Below, one piece after another: positions 23,579-34,179 of a stretch of DNA of 64,000 bases. The position numbers were made by a program, and so were the translations under genes. Positions within the stretch are counted from its first letter, which is position 1; every line of letters starts with the position of its first letter. The stretch spans positions 56,424,501-56,488,500 of the forward strand of contig CM027381.1 of the NCBI GenBank assembly GCA_015680905.1, read 5' to 3'. Source of the stretch: Coptis chinensis (Eukaryota > Streptophyta > Magnoliopsida > Ranunculales > Ranunculaceae). The notes below the pieces were generated by a model. That model saw only the letters and a program-made list of their open reading frames with translations, was not told the DNA's origin and searched no databases.

Positions 23579-24407
23579 CTGATTGAAGAACACCATGAAC
23601 CAGAAGAATCATTAAATCTTAAGCACTGGCTTCATCTCCTCCCTTGAAGGAGAAAATTAACCTTCCATAAAGAAGGAAGAACACGAAGAACGAGAAGAAG
23701 AAGAGTCAAAGAACATAAGACTAGAAAGACTAATTTATTAAGACTCGGCTAGTTAAAACCAAATCTTTTATTATTAATCTCTCTCTGCCTCAAGTTCTAG
23801 AGACAAGAATATAAGTGAATTGGCCAATTACATGAGGCACTTAGGTCCTCTATTTATAGGGGTTACAATAAGTTCTAGAAGCATTCCAAACCGCCATTTA
23901 TTTCCTAATACAAATCAACTTCTTTCAGAGTCCAACTTCGTCTCCAAAACTGGGAAGAAAGTGGCTACAGTGTCATTTCATGTGTCTGGACGCACGATCC
24001 TTGTGTCTCAGATGTCAGCAATGCGTCTGGATGCACGATCCATGCGTCCCAGACGCGGAAGTCTATTTTCCCTCTTTTGCTCTATCCTTCTATTCTCTTT
24101 TGACGGGCTTTGGTACAAGCAATGAATCATTTGGCCTTGGGCTTCCAAATAGGCTTTAAAATAGGTCCAAGTCGCATCTTTAATAGCTTTAATTCCTTGG
24201 CCTTCTCCATGATTGTCCACGGGCTTCCCATGTGATCTTTAATGCTCCGAATTGCTCTGTTTTACCCCTTTTTCTTTAATATTCCACAAAACTCTCTTTT
24301 TCACTTGTAGAATCATAAAACATAACTTTTAAACACTATTAGTCCACTAAGATATCTAAACAAGAGGCATAATCGAGGGTTAAATTGCACTTTTTGAGCA
24401 CTTATCA
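23579..24407 (-). repeat. 5' LTR (right piece) of the second-layer element
   Basis: Resumes the LTR after the third-layer element and ends CACTTATCA before the CCGGT duplication. It includes the minus-strand TATA box CTATAAATAG at 23850-23859, matching the one at 3093. Confidence 0.92.
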
Positions 24408-24412
24408 CCGGT

Positions 24413-24653
24413 CTGGCAAATAACCAATTCCACCTGCAGCTCCGGTCTCTGAGTCGACCCCTGTAGAGGACTTCTGCCCCATCTTCAATGTGTGCAACAG
24501 CATGGATAACGCGGCTGACTCTGCTTTGGATAATGCGGCTGTAGCCTCTTCCCTATTCTACAACTCTCATCTGCCCAAGGACATAGCCTATATAGACGGG
24601 GGGGGTCATTTGATCAGCATCGTACCTCTCTGTATACCAACTGGGAGAGGGTA

Positions 24654-24718
<65 letters not shown>

Positions 24719-25454
24719 GTTTTTTTTACATCTCTCTTTCTGATCCTAAGTGAGCTTGGACATTTCCTCCATGATCCGCGGCCTTTTCATTGCCAAGACC
24801 AAGTTAGCTACCCTGGAGAAAGAACTCAACGGCCCTTTTAGCATAAAAGTTGCCTATGTTGGGCTCCAATCAGATCTAGCGGCTGCTAACTTGGCTAAGC
24901 TCAAGGCCCAAGACGAGCTCTAATCCGCGGAGTCATCTCATAAAAAATACATGGATACAGTCAACGACTGCCTGAGTCGACAAAGGGAAATGCTCCTCGA
25001 ACAACACCAACTAAATCTGGCTGCACTAACTCAACAACACTAGGCAGCCGTTGATACCCTCAATCAAGAACATAAAGATGCCACCGCCGCCCTCCTACAA
25101 CAACAACAAGCAGACATGGCTGCCCTTCGTGAACGCTTCAAGCTTTTAGCCGACAAGAGGGTAACCAAGAATATCCAAGAGGAGCTTGCACGACTCACAC
25201 AGGAAGGGCGGCTTCTTCCTGAAAGGCCTACCACCCCAGTGATAGCCTCCCCTGAGAACGCAAGAGAAGATGTGGTAGCCACTGAGACCCTCCCCAACTC
25301 CCCTGTGCTAGAATAAACTTCCACCCCTGCAGCGGCTATTGAAGAGACCGGTGCTGCAACCCTGGAGAATGTCACCGCAGAGAACACCACTACACTCACC
25401 GAGGAAGTTACTGATGTAATGTTCGCCCATGAATCCCCCTCTGAGATGCACTAG
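24413..25454 (+). pseudogene. Antisense accessory gene of the Tat-like element, C-terminal part
   Basis: The same gene appears to resume right of the nested insertion. Plus-strand readings give SVPVEDFC-like and NSMDNAADSALDNAAVASSL text, a CT-dinucleotide run (24655-24714), and then a long helical stretch: IAKTKLATLEKELNGPF, LAAANLAKLKAQDEL, LLEQHQLNLAALTQQH, TAALLQQQQADMAALRERF. The heptad pattern suggests a coiled coil. The tail is acidic and the reading ends at 25454. The CCGGT duplication shared with 2054-2058 shows that the two parts were once continuous. Confidence 0.6.
24655..24714 (+). repeat. CT dinucleotide microsatellite
   Basis: About 30 uninterrupted CT units inside the C-terminal part of the antisense gene, followed by a T-rich stretch. 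It could lie in an intron polypyrimidine tract or be a later expansion. Confidence 0.95.
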
Positions 25455-25749
25455 GGATCCTCTTTTTTTTGTAATAAGTCTCTTTTACCCCATTCTGACC
25501 AGCTAATTGCAATACTACTTGTTTTGTTAATATTTTGATATTATTCTCTTTAATGTACTGTTTGATTTTGTCCAGTATGTTTGCTATCTCTCTATCTATT
25601 GATTCTGCTACTCATTTAAACTGCGTTGTATCTCTATCTTTAGGTTTTCCCCCACTCCACCTTTCTTATGTGGTCTGGTCTTTTTGTCTTAATCAAATTT
25701 TGCCTTTACCCTGTCGTCTTCTCTTTGTTTGGCTATTCAGCCAGATGTA
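25455..25749. other. Spacer between antisense gene and tandem repeats
   Basis: T-rich sequence following the stop of the antisense gene. I see no gene. It probably holds the 3' UTR and poly(A) region of that gene, but no signal stands out. Confidence 0.4.
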
Positions 25750-26730
25750 AGCCAATCCCCATGCCCCATGTGCATATTGCGTCCCTTGTCCACAGGCTCC
25801 CTTATCTCTAGAGGCCCATTGGGGGCCTCATTTTGCTCCCTGTTCAACTTGTGCATTGCATTAGCGATAGGCTCATCCCTTCCGTTATCCCTCGCAAAGG
25901 TTGGGTCCCCTGTCCCACGTATGGTTTGTATATCTCAGAAAGCCAGTTGGGGCAACTCATCTTGCCCTAAGCTCATCTCCAGCCTTGTATTAGTGAAGGG
26001 CTCATCCTCTCCCCTATCTCTCTCCATGCTTGGATTCCATCCCCATGTGTAATTTCCATCTCTCCTCCATGAAGGGCTTGTCCCACTTTGTGGGCTTTGT
26101 AGTCTCATGAAACTATTTGGGGCAACTCCTCTTGCCCCCGACTCCACTCCAGCCTTGTATCAGTGAAAGGCTCATCCCCTCCGTTGTCTCCCTCCACGCT
26201 TGGATTCCATGCCCCATGTGTAATTTGCATCTCTCATCTGCGAAGGGCTCATCCCACTCCGCGGGCTCTATAGCTTCAGAAAGCTAGTTGGGGCAACTCA
26301 TCTTGCCCTAAGCTCATCTCTAGCCTTGTATCAGTGAAGGGCTCATCCCCCTCCGCTGTCTCTCTCCATGCTTGGACTCCATGCCCCATGTGTAATTTGC
26401 GCCTCTCATCTGCGGAGGGCTCATCCCACTCCGCAAGCTCTATAGCTTCAGAAAGTTAATTAGGGCAACTCATCTTGCCCCAGGCTCAACTCTAGCCTTG
26501 TATCAGTGAAGGGCTTATCCCCCCATTGTCTCTCTCCACGCCTAGACTCCATGCCCCATGGGTAATTTGCATCTCTCATCCGCGAAGGCTCATCCCACTC
26601 CGCAGGTTCTATAACTTTAGAAAGTTAGTTGGGCAACTCATTTTTGCCCCAGGCCCAACTCCGGCCTAGTGTCAGCGAAGGGCTCATCCCCTCCGCTGTC
26701 TCATTTGTATTCCATGCCCCATGTTTCTTT
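25750..26730. repeat. Tandem repeat block, about 136-172 base units
   Basis: About six diverged head-to-tail units lie between pol and the antisense gene. The phrase CCCCATGTGTAATTTGC and its relatives recur near 25764, 25905, 26041, 26212, 26384, 26554 and 26717, so the last units are about 163-172 bases long and the first about 136-141. Each unit also holds GAAGGGCTCATCCC, CAGAAAG(C/T)TAGTTGGGG and CAACTCATCTTGCCC. Tandem repeats in the 3' region are known for Tat/Ogre elements and can seed satellites. Confidence 0.85.
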
Positions 26731-26749
26731 TGGATTCCTGCCCTTACAA

Positions 26750-27055
26750 ATGATAATCTATTCTCAAAATTGTTGTTGTATTATATACATTTGTCACATC
26801 TCTTAGCAAATTCCACTGCATCCCTTTTCATATGGGGCTAGAAATACCCTTGTGTTAGTAATTGATGTGTTGTAGTTCTTCTCGCTGAATGGCTCCCGCA
26901 TTCTCCCTCATGTAATTCTGCCAGCACCTCATATGATAGCCGTGGACCTAAGCATTTTAACAGTGGTCCATTGAAGTTTTTTCAGTACAACTCTCCTTCC
27001 AGCAGAACGTATCTCTGAGAAGTCTGTTCCCATCTTCTTCTTTCCTTCTTATCTA
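26750..27055 (-). pseudogene. Integrase zinc-finger region, Tat-like element
   Basis: The minus-strand reading here shows an integrase N-terminal zinc-binding pattern: LYWKNFNGPLLKCLG, then HEGECGSHS, QGYFWPHMKRDAVEF and CDKC. I do not recognise an integrase catalytic core between this and the tandem repeats. Confidence 0.65.
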
Positions 27056-27560
27056 TCACTTCCCTTCCCGCCAAAAAGCCCTTAATTGGCTCCATCTAGC
27101 TCCCACTTTCTTCCGGGCGACCTGACAAACCTCTATCGTGTCCTCGGTGCTCGGTTTCTCCAACCTTCCCACTCGTATTTGTCTTTCTTTTGACCCGGGA
27201 ATTGCAGCGACTACATATGCCAGGGCATCAGCATGTCTGTTCTCTCCGCGACCCAAGTGAATGAACCTGAGCTTTGTGAATTTTGCAGATCATTGGTGCA
27301 GCACATCTAAAAATCTTGCCATCTTGGGGCATCGAGTTGTGAAACCTCCATTTGCTTAACACACCACCAAATTTGAATCGGAATATACTGTTAGCTCCTT
27401 CACTCCCAAATCTTCGGCCATTCTAAATCCCGCAGATCCTAGTTTCATGGTTTGCTCTATTTTGCCATTATCGGGTGTAACCAATACGACTCCTATGACG
27501 CTGCATGCATCTGTAGCAGATCCATCTACAAATACCCTCCATCCATTCATCTTATCCCAC
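27056..27560 (-). pseudogene. Second (archaeal-type) RNase H-like region, Tat-like element
   Basis: The minus strand reads WRVFVDGSATDACSVIG near 27550, later LTVYSDSNLVV and HLGRGENRHADALA. This is the additional RNase H domain found between RNase H and integrase in Tat elements, and it supports the lineage call. The region is broken. Confidence 0.75.
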
Positions 27561-27940
27561 AGGTCTAGGAGGTCCGGTTCTCCCTCCCTTTCTGGTTCCA
27601 TGACCATTTCTTCTCCCCAAGTGGGGTCCTCTGCGGGAAACTCTACCATAAATTCAGCCATCGCCTGCGCCTTTTCCGCGGTTCTTATCTGATATTGTAT
27701 CTCATAGGAACTCAGGATCACTGCCCATTTTAACATTCTACCAGATTTTTCTGCCTTCAATGCTTGCCTCAAAGGCAAATTCATTACCACCACTACCACA
27801 TGCACTTCAAAGTAGGGTTTCAGCTTCAAGGTTGAGAACACTAACGCCAAGGCATTCCTCTCAATTCTACTGTACCGCGTTTCTGCGTCTAGTAATGTCT
27901 TCCTCTGAAAATACACCGGCTTCTTCATCTTGTCTACAAC
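27560..27940 (-). pseudogene. RNase H region, Tat-like element
   Basis: The reading continues from RT with KPVYFQRKTLLDAETRYS and ERNALALVFSTLKLKPYF, typical of the Gypsy RNase H that removes the RNA template. It runs through an acidic tether (FPAEDPTWGEEM) into the second RNase H-like domain. Confidence 0.75.
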
Positions 27941-29009
27941 TCAGACTATAACTGAGCTAACTACATATTTCGTGGCCCCTAAATACAAATACAACTTCTC
28001 CCCCGTCTCTGGCCATGACAACAAAGGCGTTTTGCCCAAATATTTTTTCAATTCCTGAAATTCCTCCTCACACTCCACGGTCCAAACGAAATCCGGTGTG
28101 CTTCTTAACAATCTATACAGCAGTCTGCATTTATCGGATGACTTGGAAATGAATCTATTTAAAGCCGCGATCCTTCCTACTAACTGCTGTACTTCCTTCA
28201 CATTCTGTGGAGATGGCATCTCCACCAAGGACCTTATTTGCTCGGGGTTAGCCTCAATTCCCCTATGAGTAACTATATAACCCAAAAACTTTCCTGTAGT
28301 AACCCCGAATGTTCACTTTTTGGGGTTCAGCTTCAAGTTGTATCTCCGTAGTATCCCGAAGGTCTCTCTCAAACCCTCTATATGTTCCTCTTCCAACATA
28401 CTCTTTTCCACCATGTCGTCTATATAGATTTCAATCCCCTTTCGAATCTTGCTTTCGAACATTTTCTCACCCAACCACTAGAAGGTAGCCCCCGCATTTT
28501 TCAAACCAAACGGCATCCTCGTATAGCAGTATGTACCGCCTTCCACCACAAACGCTGTCTTTTCCTGATCTGGCCCATACATCGCGACCTGGTTATACCC
28601 CATCGATGCATCCATGAAGGAAAATATCTTGAATCCTGTCGTCCTATCCACCAACTCATCTACTCGCGACATGGGATAACTGTCCTTTGGGCATTCAAGA
28701 TTGACATCAGTAAAATCCACGCACATACACACCTTTCCATTCTTTTTTGGTACTGCGACTATGTTAGACAACCAGTCTATGAACTCAACTTCTCAGATTA
28801 TCCCCCCCTTTCAACCTAGCGACTTCTTCAAGGATCCCCTCGGCATATTTAGGCCTAATGCCGCGCATCCTTTGCCTCACGGGTTTAGCATCTTCTTTCA
28901 TATGTAAGTGGTCACAAGCGAATTCAGGGTCCAACCTAGTAACATCCTCTATTGTCCAAGTGAAGACATCTTTATTTTTGGACAAGAATTGTATCAACTT
29001 ACCCTCCAC
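27941..29009 (-). pseudogene. Reverse transcriptase region, Tat-like element
   Basis: Minus-strand readings carry RT motifs in the expected order: KDVFTWTIEDVTRLDP upstream, VAVPKKNGKVCMCVDFTDVN, MPFGLKNAGATF, the IYIDDMV catalytic box near 28425, FLGYIVTHRGIEANPEQI, and the connecting region LLRSTPDFVW. Sequence and order match Tat-lineage RT. The region is broken. Confidence 0.85.
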
Positions 29010-29212
29010 TCTTCTGGCAAACTGGATCCTATTGACGTGAACTTCTCCTCCTCCCCACTTCCAATATTCACCACCTCAATCTCATCGAGTGTCTTTGGTC
29101 CCACCGATGTTTCAGCCTCTCCCTCCACCAAGGTGCACTGTAATTGCTATGCCTACCTCTTCCTAGGATTGGAAGTCTCTCCTTCTGGTCCGCGGATCAA
29201 CCGTTTCATTGT

Positions 29213-29635
29213 TCACTTATGATTGTTCTTGGCAGTGACCTGATCACCGTAAACCTTGTACATGCCAGTAGGTGTGGGAAATTTTATTACCTGATAATAT
29301 GTGGATGGGACCGCCTTTATCTCGTGAATCCACCGCCTTCCTAAAATTGCATTATATTGCGAAGCAGAATCTACCACCATGAATCGGACAAAAATTGTCA
29401 CTGGTCCTATTGTCACGGGCAATAAGAGTTCCCCCATGGGCTCTGTCATACTCCCATTGAATCTATACAAATTGGTTCGCGAAGGACCCAACTGCTTAGG
29501 ATCGACACCCATTTCCTCCAAAGCACCTCTGAATAACAAATCAACTGCACTTCCACAATCAATCAACACCCTTTTCACCATGTAATTTCCCATCGTGACT
29601 GTAATGACCAATGCATCTTCATGTGGTGAGTCCAC
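29213..29635 (-). pseudogene. Aspartic protease region, Tat-like element
   Basis: A 140-residue reading with the retropepsin pattern: VLIDCGSAVDLL near residue 25 and YNAILGRRWIHEI near residue 95. This is the usual Tat arrangement between gag and RT. The enzyme would cut the polyprotein in the particle. Confidence 0.8.
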
Positions 29636-29649
29636 TGCCCGGAGGTCCG

Positions 29650-31164
29650 CGCTACTAAATACAATTCTGTCCTTTCTTGCTGCCGCCGCCTCCCTTTGTC
29701 ATGGTCTATCCATTCTCTCATTGATTTGTTGGATACTCGCGGTCCATCTTATCTTGTCTCTATGAGCTCTATGACTCAGAACCTCACCGTTGTAAATCAC
29801 ATTGATGGTTCCCAGTATTCTTCCCTGAGGCGGCATGCGCTCCTCATTCTGGGCGTCTCTCACAAACTCTCTCATCCTCCCTTTCTCCACCATCCTTTGA
29901 ACCAACTATTTTAGTGCGTAACAGTCATTTGTCTCATGATTCCATATTTGATGATATGCGCAAAAGGGTTTCTCTGGTATCTTTATTGGCGTGCATACCC
30001 CGGAAGATTCTTGATTAGGGGCAAGATCTCACTCAGTGGCTTATTTAACAGAGTCTGTTCCATCTCGCGGTATGGCTTCCTCTCCCTGTACTCCCTTCGG
30101 CCGCCTTCCCGACTTCCTTCTGCCCGTGCTCTGTATCCGCAGTATCCCCCACTTTCTTTTTTTGATGTCTCTATCCTCCGGTGTTCCCGTTCCTTCTCTA
30201 AAGACAACACTGCCTTCCCTGATCTCTTGGAATCCTTCTACATGGTATCTTCATATCTCATATACTTTTCCACTCGTGGATACAGCTCGTGTAAAGTCAT
30301 TATCTCATTCTTTGCCACGGACTGGTGCACTCCTATCCCAGGATGCAAGCCTCTTTTGAATGCTATCACTACTGTCCTCTCATCCAGATTTTCAACTTTC
30401 AGTGTCTTTTCTTTGAACCAGCACCGAAACTCCCTAACTGATTCCGCAAATCTTTGTCGCACGTTGAATAAAGCCATGATATCTACCATCTGCTTCTTCT
30501 AATGTATGAAGTGATCTATGAACGCTTGCTCCAACTCCTGGAAATTTTTTATGCTTCCCGTTGGTAATATGTAGTACCAATCTGATGCCCCTCCTTTAAT
30601 GCTAGCCGGGAACATCATACACCGCAGACCATCATACCGAGACTCCTACCAAAGTGGCATCTGTTGCCGAAAATGATGGATGTGATCCGCTGGATCTCCT
30701 TTGTCGTCATACCTCTCGAACCTCGGCTGAGCGAACTGCTTTGGGACCTCTAAAGCCCATATGTCGTCTGCTAATAGGTTGCAATTCAACCCAGCCACCA
30801 CCTGACTGGCCGCTCCTCTGTGCTCCTTCGCCTGCCGCTGGTTCGCCTCCCTATCATTGTCTATCATTTCTTGAACTTGCTCCATTGTCAAGCCAGCTAC
30901 TGAGGTTTCCACAAGATTTGGCCCGGGCTTCGCATCTTCAGACCCCTCACTTACTTCTTCCCCGGCCTCTTCCTCCACCTTCTCTTTCTCTCTTCTCAGC
31001 TCATCGTTCTCCTCTTTCAGCCTCTCAATATCTTCTCGCATCAGTCGTGTTTCTTCCACTACTTGCCCCTCTTCTCGTTCTTCCCCCTCATCAACCACCG
31101 CCTCCGGTGTTGACTCGTGAACCACCATCCTCTTTGGCCTACCCACTGCTTTCTTTGGTGCCAT
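29650..31164 (-). pseudogene. gag region of the Tat-like element
   Basis: The minus-strand reading starts MAPKKAVGRPKR at 31164, followed by a strongly charged coiled-coil stretch rich in E and R. It then reaches a gag core (VPKQFAQPRFERYDDKGDP, and near 30240-30490 FNVRQRFAESVREFRCWF), as in other Tat gag proteins. Gag would form the virus-like particle. The region is a fossil and is not open throughout. Confidence 0.75.
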
Positions 31165-31186
31165 TTCTAACTTGCTTTTATCTGTT

Positions 31187-31202
31187 CCCACAGACGGCGC
31201 CA
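31187..31202 (-). other. Primer binding site (tRNA-Asp type), Tat-like element
   Basis: The minus strand reads TGGCGCCGTCTGTGGG two bases inside the LTR. The first eight bases match the complement of the plant tRNA-Asp 3' end, and the whole string is the familiar Tat/Retand primer site. It fixes the inner LTR border and the element's orientation. Confidence 0.85.
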
Positions 31203-31204
31203 AA

Positions 31205-31486
31205 TGTATGAACCCTAAATATCTCAATGAAACAATCTCTCTTTTTTCTCTCTTCCTCACTATTCTCTCTCATTCCTTCACCTAGCGGCCTCCTTTTTCT
31301 CTCCTCATCCTCTTCTTTTTATATCTCCCCCTCCGAATCAGGACCGTCCATTTGTCTTGTTATCCCATGGCTCTCCATCTGACCGTACGCATGCCACGTC
31401 CACGGTCTTGATTCTCTACTCCTCCATTTTCTTCATTATGTTACATCGTATCCCCTACACCGCTGACTTAGTCTAATATTCCCACA
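31205..31486 (-). repeat. 5' LTR of the Tat-like element
   Basis: A short LTR of 282 bases. On the minus strand it begins TGTGGGAATATTAG and ends just before the primer site, with TG...CA ends. The 3' copy is not in the window, so the ends rest on the primer site and the TG/CA rule. The bases just outside (TTGTG, 31487-31491) would be the target duplication if the left end were available. Confidence 0.75.
31315..31327 (-). promoter_or_regulatory. TATA box in the Tat-like 5' LTR
   Basis: The minus strand reads GATATAAAAAG here, inside the LTR and about 110 bases before its inner end. This is a reasonable core promoter for the genomic transcript. Function is inferred from sequence and position only. 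Confidence 0.55.
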
Positions 31487-32184
31487 TTGTGCCACTACAC
31501 TTACCATAATGATTACCTTCCCATAATTTTAGCTCATTTGGAAACCTCTAACATAGATAAAAATTGTTGTCATTTTTAAAAAGAAATCTAACGGTCCAGA
31601 AATGTCGAGTTTTTGTAATCACTTTTTGCCAATGTTAAAGGTTTCCAAATGACCTGAAATTTTGTGGAGATGATCTTAATATTGATTATATCATATCCAC
31701 AAAAAATTAGGTTTGAATTCATTTTGTAGATGAAGTGTTTCTTACGTACTTATTTTAAGTTAACTTAAGTAGCTACTTTTTAAATAAATATTGTATATAT
31801 ATACAAGATTTTTTATATAATGTTTTATACAATACTCCTTAAAAATATGAATTAAGCCTTGATTCCTTGTATATATGATCTTCACACCATGGAGATCGTC
31901 TCCACAAAAATTTAGCTTATTTGAAAACTCCTAACCATGAGAATGCTCTCAACCTTCAAATTTTTATCAACGGTCCAAAAATATCGATTTTGTAACCCTT
32001 TTTGGAAAAACTTAGAAATGTTCAAATGACCCGATTTTTTGTGGAGGTCATTTCTATGGTGAGAACATCTTATCCACAAAAGATTAGCCCTTAAAACATC
32101 TTGAAGGGTCCGGTGGGGGGTATTGTATAAAACGTTATATAAAAAGTGTTGTAAACATAACCTATCCCTATATATATATATAAA
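31487..32184. repeat. Pair of diverged MITE-like repeats flanking the Tat-like element
   Basis: Two direct copies, about 31505-31720 and 31900-32100. Both hold AACGGTCCA(G/A)AAAT, TCGA and TTTTTGG or TTTTTGCC, and both begin and end with inverted versions of CCACAAAATTT and CAAATGA. The right copy ends CTTATCCACAAAAGATTAG, which resembles the MITE end near 45310. No gene is seen in this stretch. Confidence 0.6.
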
Positions 32185-32400
32185 TGGACATCCGTTTACG
32201 GACTTGTTATATAGTGTCTTGCGAAGCTTATATAATGTCTTGCGCAGCTTATATAGTGTCACATATAAACATAAATTAAAAAGTTAATAAGTGTAAATTA
32301 AAAAAGTTGTTCAAGACATTATATAAGTTGTTCATGACACTATATAAGTTGTTCAAGACACAAGTCCGTAAACGGACTAGTCCGTTTAAGAGCCGGGCTG
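32185..32400. mobile_element. Small MITE with CCGTTTACGGACTTG ends
   Basis: The left end has CATCCGTTTACGGACTTGTT, the right end ACAAGTCCGTAAACGGACTA, in inverse orientation. Subterminal CTTATATAGTGTC-type motifs recur several times on both sides. No coding capacity. TA-rich sequence follows on the right. The exact borders are uncertain. Confidence 0.6.
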
Positions 32401-32756
32401 TATATATATATATATATACAAAAATGCTCTAGTCCGGACTTCCCGTACCAAAAATAATCTAGACCAAAAGAAACCAACTTGAATTCTCATGACTTTTCTC
32501 TCTCTTTCTCATCTCTCCACTGTTTTCTCCTATTAGATCCCACACACACACTCTCTCTCCACTTTTCCTCTCTCCTCTCTCTTAAGTCTAAGAGCATTTG
32601 CAATGTTGGTGACTATTTTCCCCCCCTTATCACTGCCACCTCAGCACTTATTCACCCAATTTTCACCAAATCGGTGAAAACCAAGGTGAAGCTGTGCAAT
32701 GCAGAGGTGAATAAAATATCTTGGACGAGATGTTAGATTTCGTCTGGAGGTTTTTG

Positions 32757-32825
32757 ATTGAGATGGAATGTAACATCCCGTCTGGTATTTTATAACCAGA
32801 CGGAATGTAACATCCCGTCTGGTTA
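32757..32825. repeat. Left subterminal repeats of the Harbinger element
   Basis: ATGGAATGTAACATCCCGTC and, 38 bases on, ACGGAATGTAACATCCCGTC, with ACCAGACGG and CCGTCTGG arms. They are likely binding sites for the element's transposase or Myb-like protein; this is inferred from other Pong/PIF elements. Confidence 0.75.
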
Positions 32826-32934
32826 CTCAATATGAACAAACGCGAACAGGCTTCATTTTCACTTTCTTCCCAGCCTCCATTACGATTTTCTAGCCTCCAT
32901 TAACAACCTTTTTATCACAAACTTCCATTCCTAA

Positions 32935-34131
32935 TGACTTCTCCACCCCCCAATGCATCCCCACCAACCTCACCACACGAAAAGCGTAGTAGATGGTTTG
33001 GAAGTTTTAAAATTTCCAAAAAAAAGGGGCAAAAGGTTCGTCGTCGCGAACGCAAAATGTGGGCGAGGAGGACGAAATTGAACTTGGGTTCAATTTTCCA
33101 CCGCGTTGTGAAATCGAGGAACACCCACCATTAGCGTCAACATCAGTCCGACACGTAGCCAATCAAGTGGCGGAGTCTCAAGTAAGTTTTAGATTTTTTT
33201 TTTATGTTAATTATTATTATTTATGTTATTTTATATCAAGTTTGTTGTTGTGTAATTAGTTTGAATTTGTCACATTGTTTAAAAAAAAATTAGTTGTAAT
33301 TATATCATATTGCGTGCTAGTTGAATGTAGGAAGTACACCTATGGAAAGTGCGTTGTGCACTTTCAAATGTTGTGTCGTGGTGGCGTTATATGAAGTCAA
33401 AAATGGATCCTAATTTTGTCACGGTTACCAATATTATAGCCGCCACACCATTTGGGAATTTTTTGAATTCTAATTTGGGACAAAATGATCAAGCGTTGTT
33501 GTTTAGGATAGTTAAGCGGTGGTGGCAAACTACCCACACATTCCATTTCCCATGGGGTGAGCTTGGGATTACCCCTCTTCATTTCATAATGCTCACGGGT
33601 ATCCCAATTGGTTATGGAGATGACGTTCCTTTTGATGAAAAATTTAGAGGTTTTTACTACGATGATGAGTTTCTTTGAAGGTTTTGATTTGGTTGAAGAT
33701 GATGAGGAAGACGGGTTTTTGAGATTATCGGCTGAGCAATTTAAGGGAGGAGCTATAAATATGAGTTGGTTTACTTTGAGATATTTGAATAGACTCAAGG
33801 AGAAGCCGAAAGACTATCATATTGGTGAGGAGTCGATCCACGAGTATGTACGTGCCTTCCTCTTCTACTTTGTTAGTGCGGTATTATTTGGATATGTTGA
33901 TAGTTATTTACATATCGGGTGGATGACCGCTATCTCAGACGTAGAGAGGATGTGGGATTATGACTGGGGTCAATCCATCTTGGCATACCTTTACCGCTGG
34001 CTAGACCTCGCAGTTGAGACGATAGCCGTTAAAGGCAATTTGTGCGGCTTTGTTTGGATTATACCGATAAGTCTTATTTATTAAGTTATTGTTTCATTTC
34101 ATTTATTTATCTAATTGTTAATGTTGACATG

Positions 34132-34179
<48 letters not shown>

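Larger units (their letters stand above)
2059..24407 (-). mobile_element. Athila-like Ty3-Gypsy element (second layer, broken)
   Basis: A minus-strand element with 3' LTR 2059-3649 and 5' LTR 10140-10988 plus 23579-24407 (split by the third-layer element). It has a tRNA-Asp primer site at 10125-10137 and a polypurine tract at 3650-3661. The target duplication CCGGT is exact at 2054-2058 and 24408-24412. Gag, protease and RT regions are seen. RNase H and integrase regions are not recognised, so this copy looks non-autonomous. It has many breaks. By eye its LTRs differ at about 7 of the first 165 aligned bases, suggesting an insertion of moderate age. Confidence 0.9.
1..31486 (-). mobile_element. 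Tat/Retand-like Ty3-Gypsy retroelement (outer layer, broken, runs off left edge)
   Basis: This is the outermost element of the nest, read on the minus strand. From right to left it shows a 5' LTR, a TGGCGCCGTCTGTGGG primer site, gag, protease, reverse transcriptase, RNase H, a second RNase H-like domain, an integrase zinc-finger region, a tandem-repeat block, and an antisense gene on the plus strand. The second RNase H and the antisense gene beyond pol are known traits of the Tat lineage. The 3' LTR is not seen and should lie left of the window. An Athila-like nest (2059-24407) sits inside the antisense gene, and an LTR end of another element lies at 1-340. The copy is broken, with many breaks. 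It must be older than both layers inside it. Confidence 0.85.

Noticed and set aside
29936-30502. A plus-strand 188-residue reading
   Set aside because: It lies opposite the gag core of the Tat-like element and has no family motif.
30654-31211. A plus-strand 185-residue reading
   Set aside because: It is the complement of the charged gag coiled coil. Its L/P/S-rich text is a frame shadow.
33397-33798. A minus-strand 133-residue reading opposite the PMD gene
   Set aside because: It is the shadow of the PMD exon, which has clear family motifs on the plus strand.
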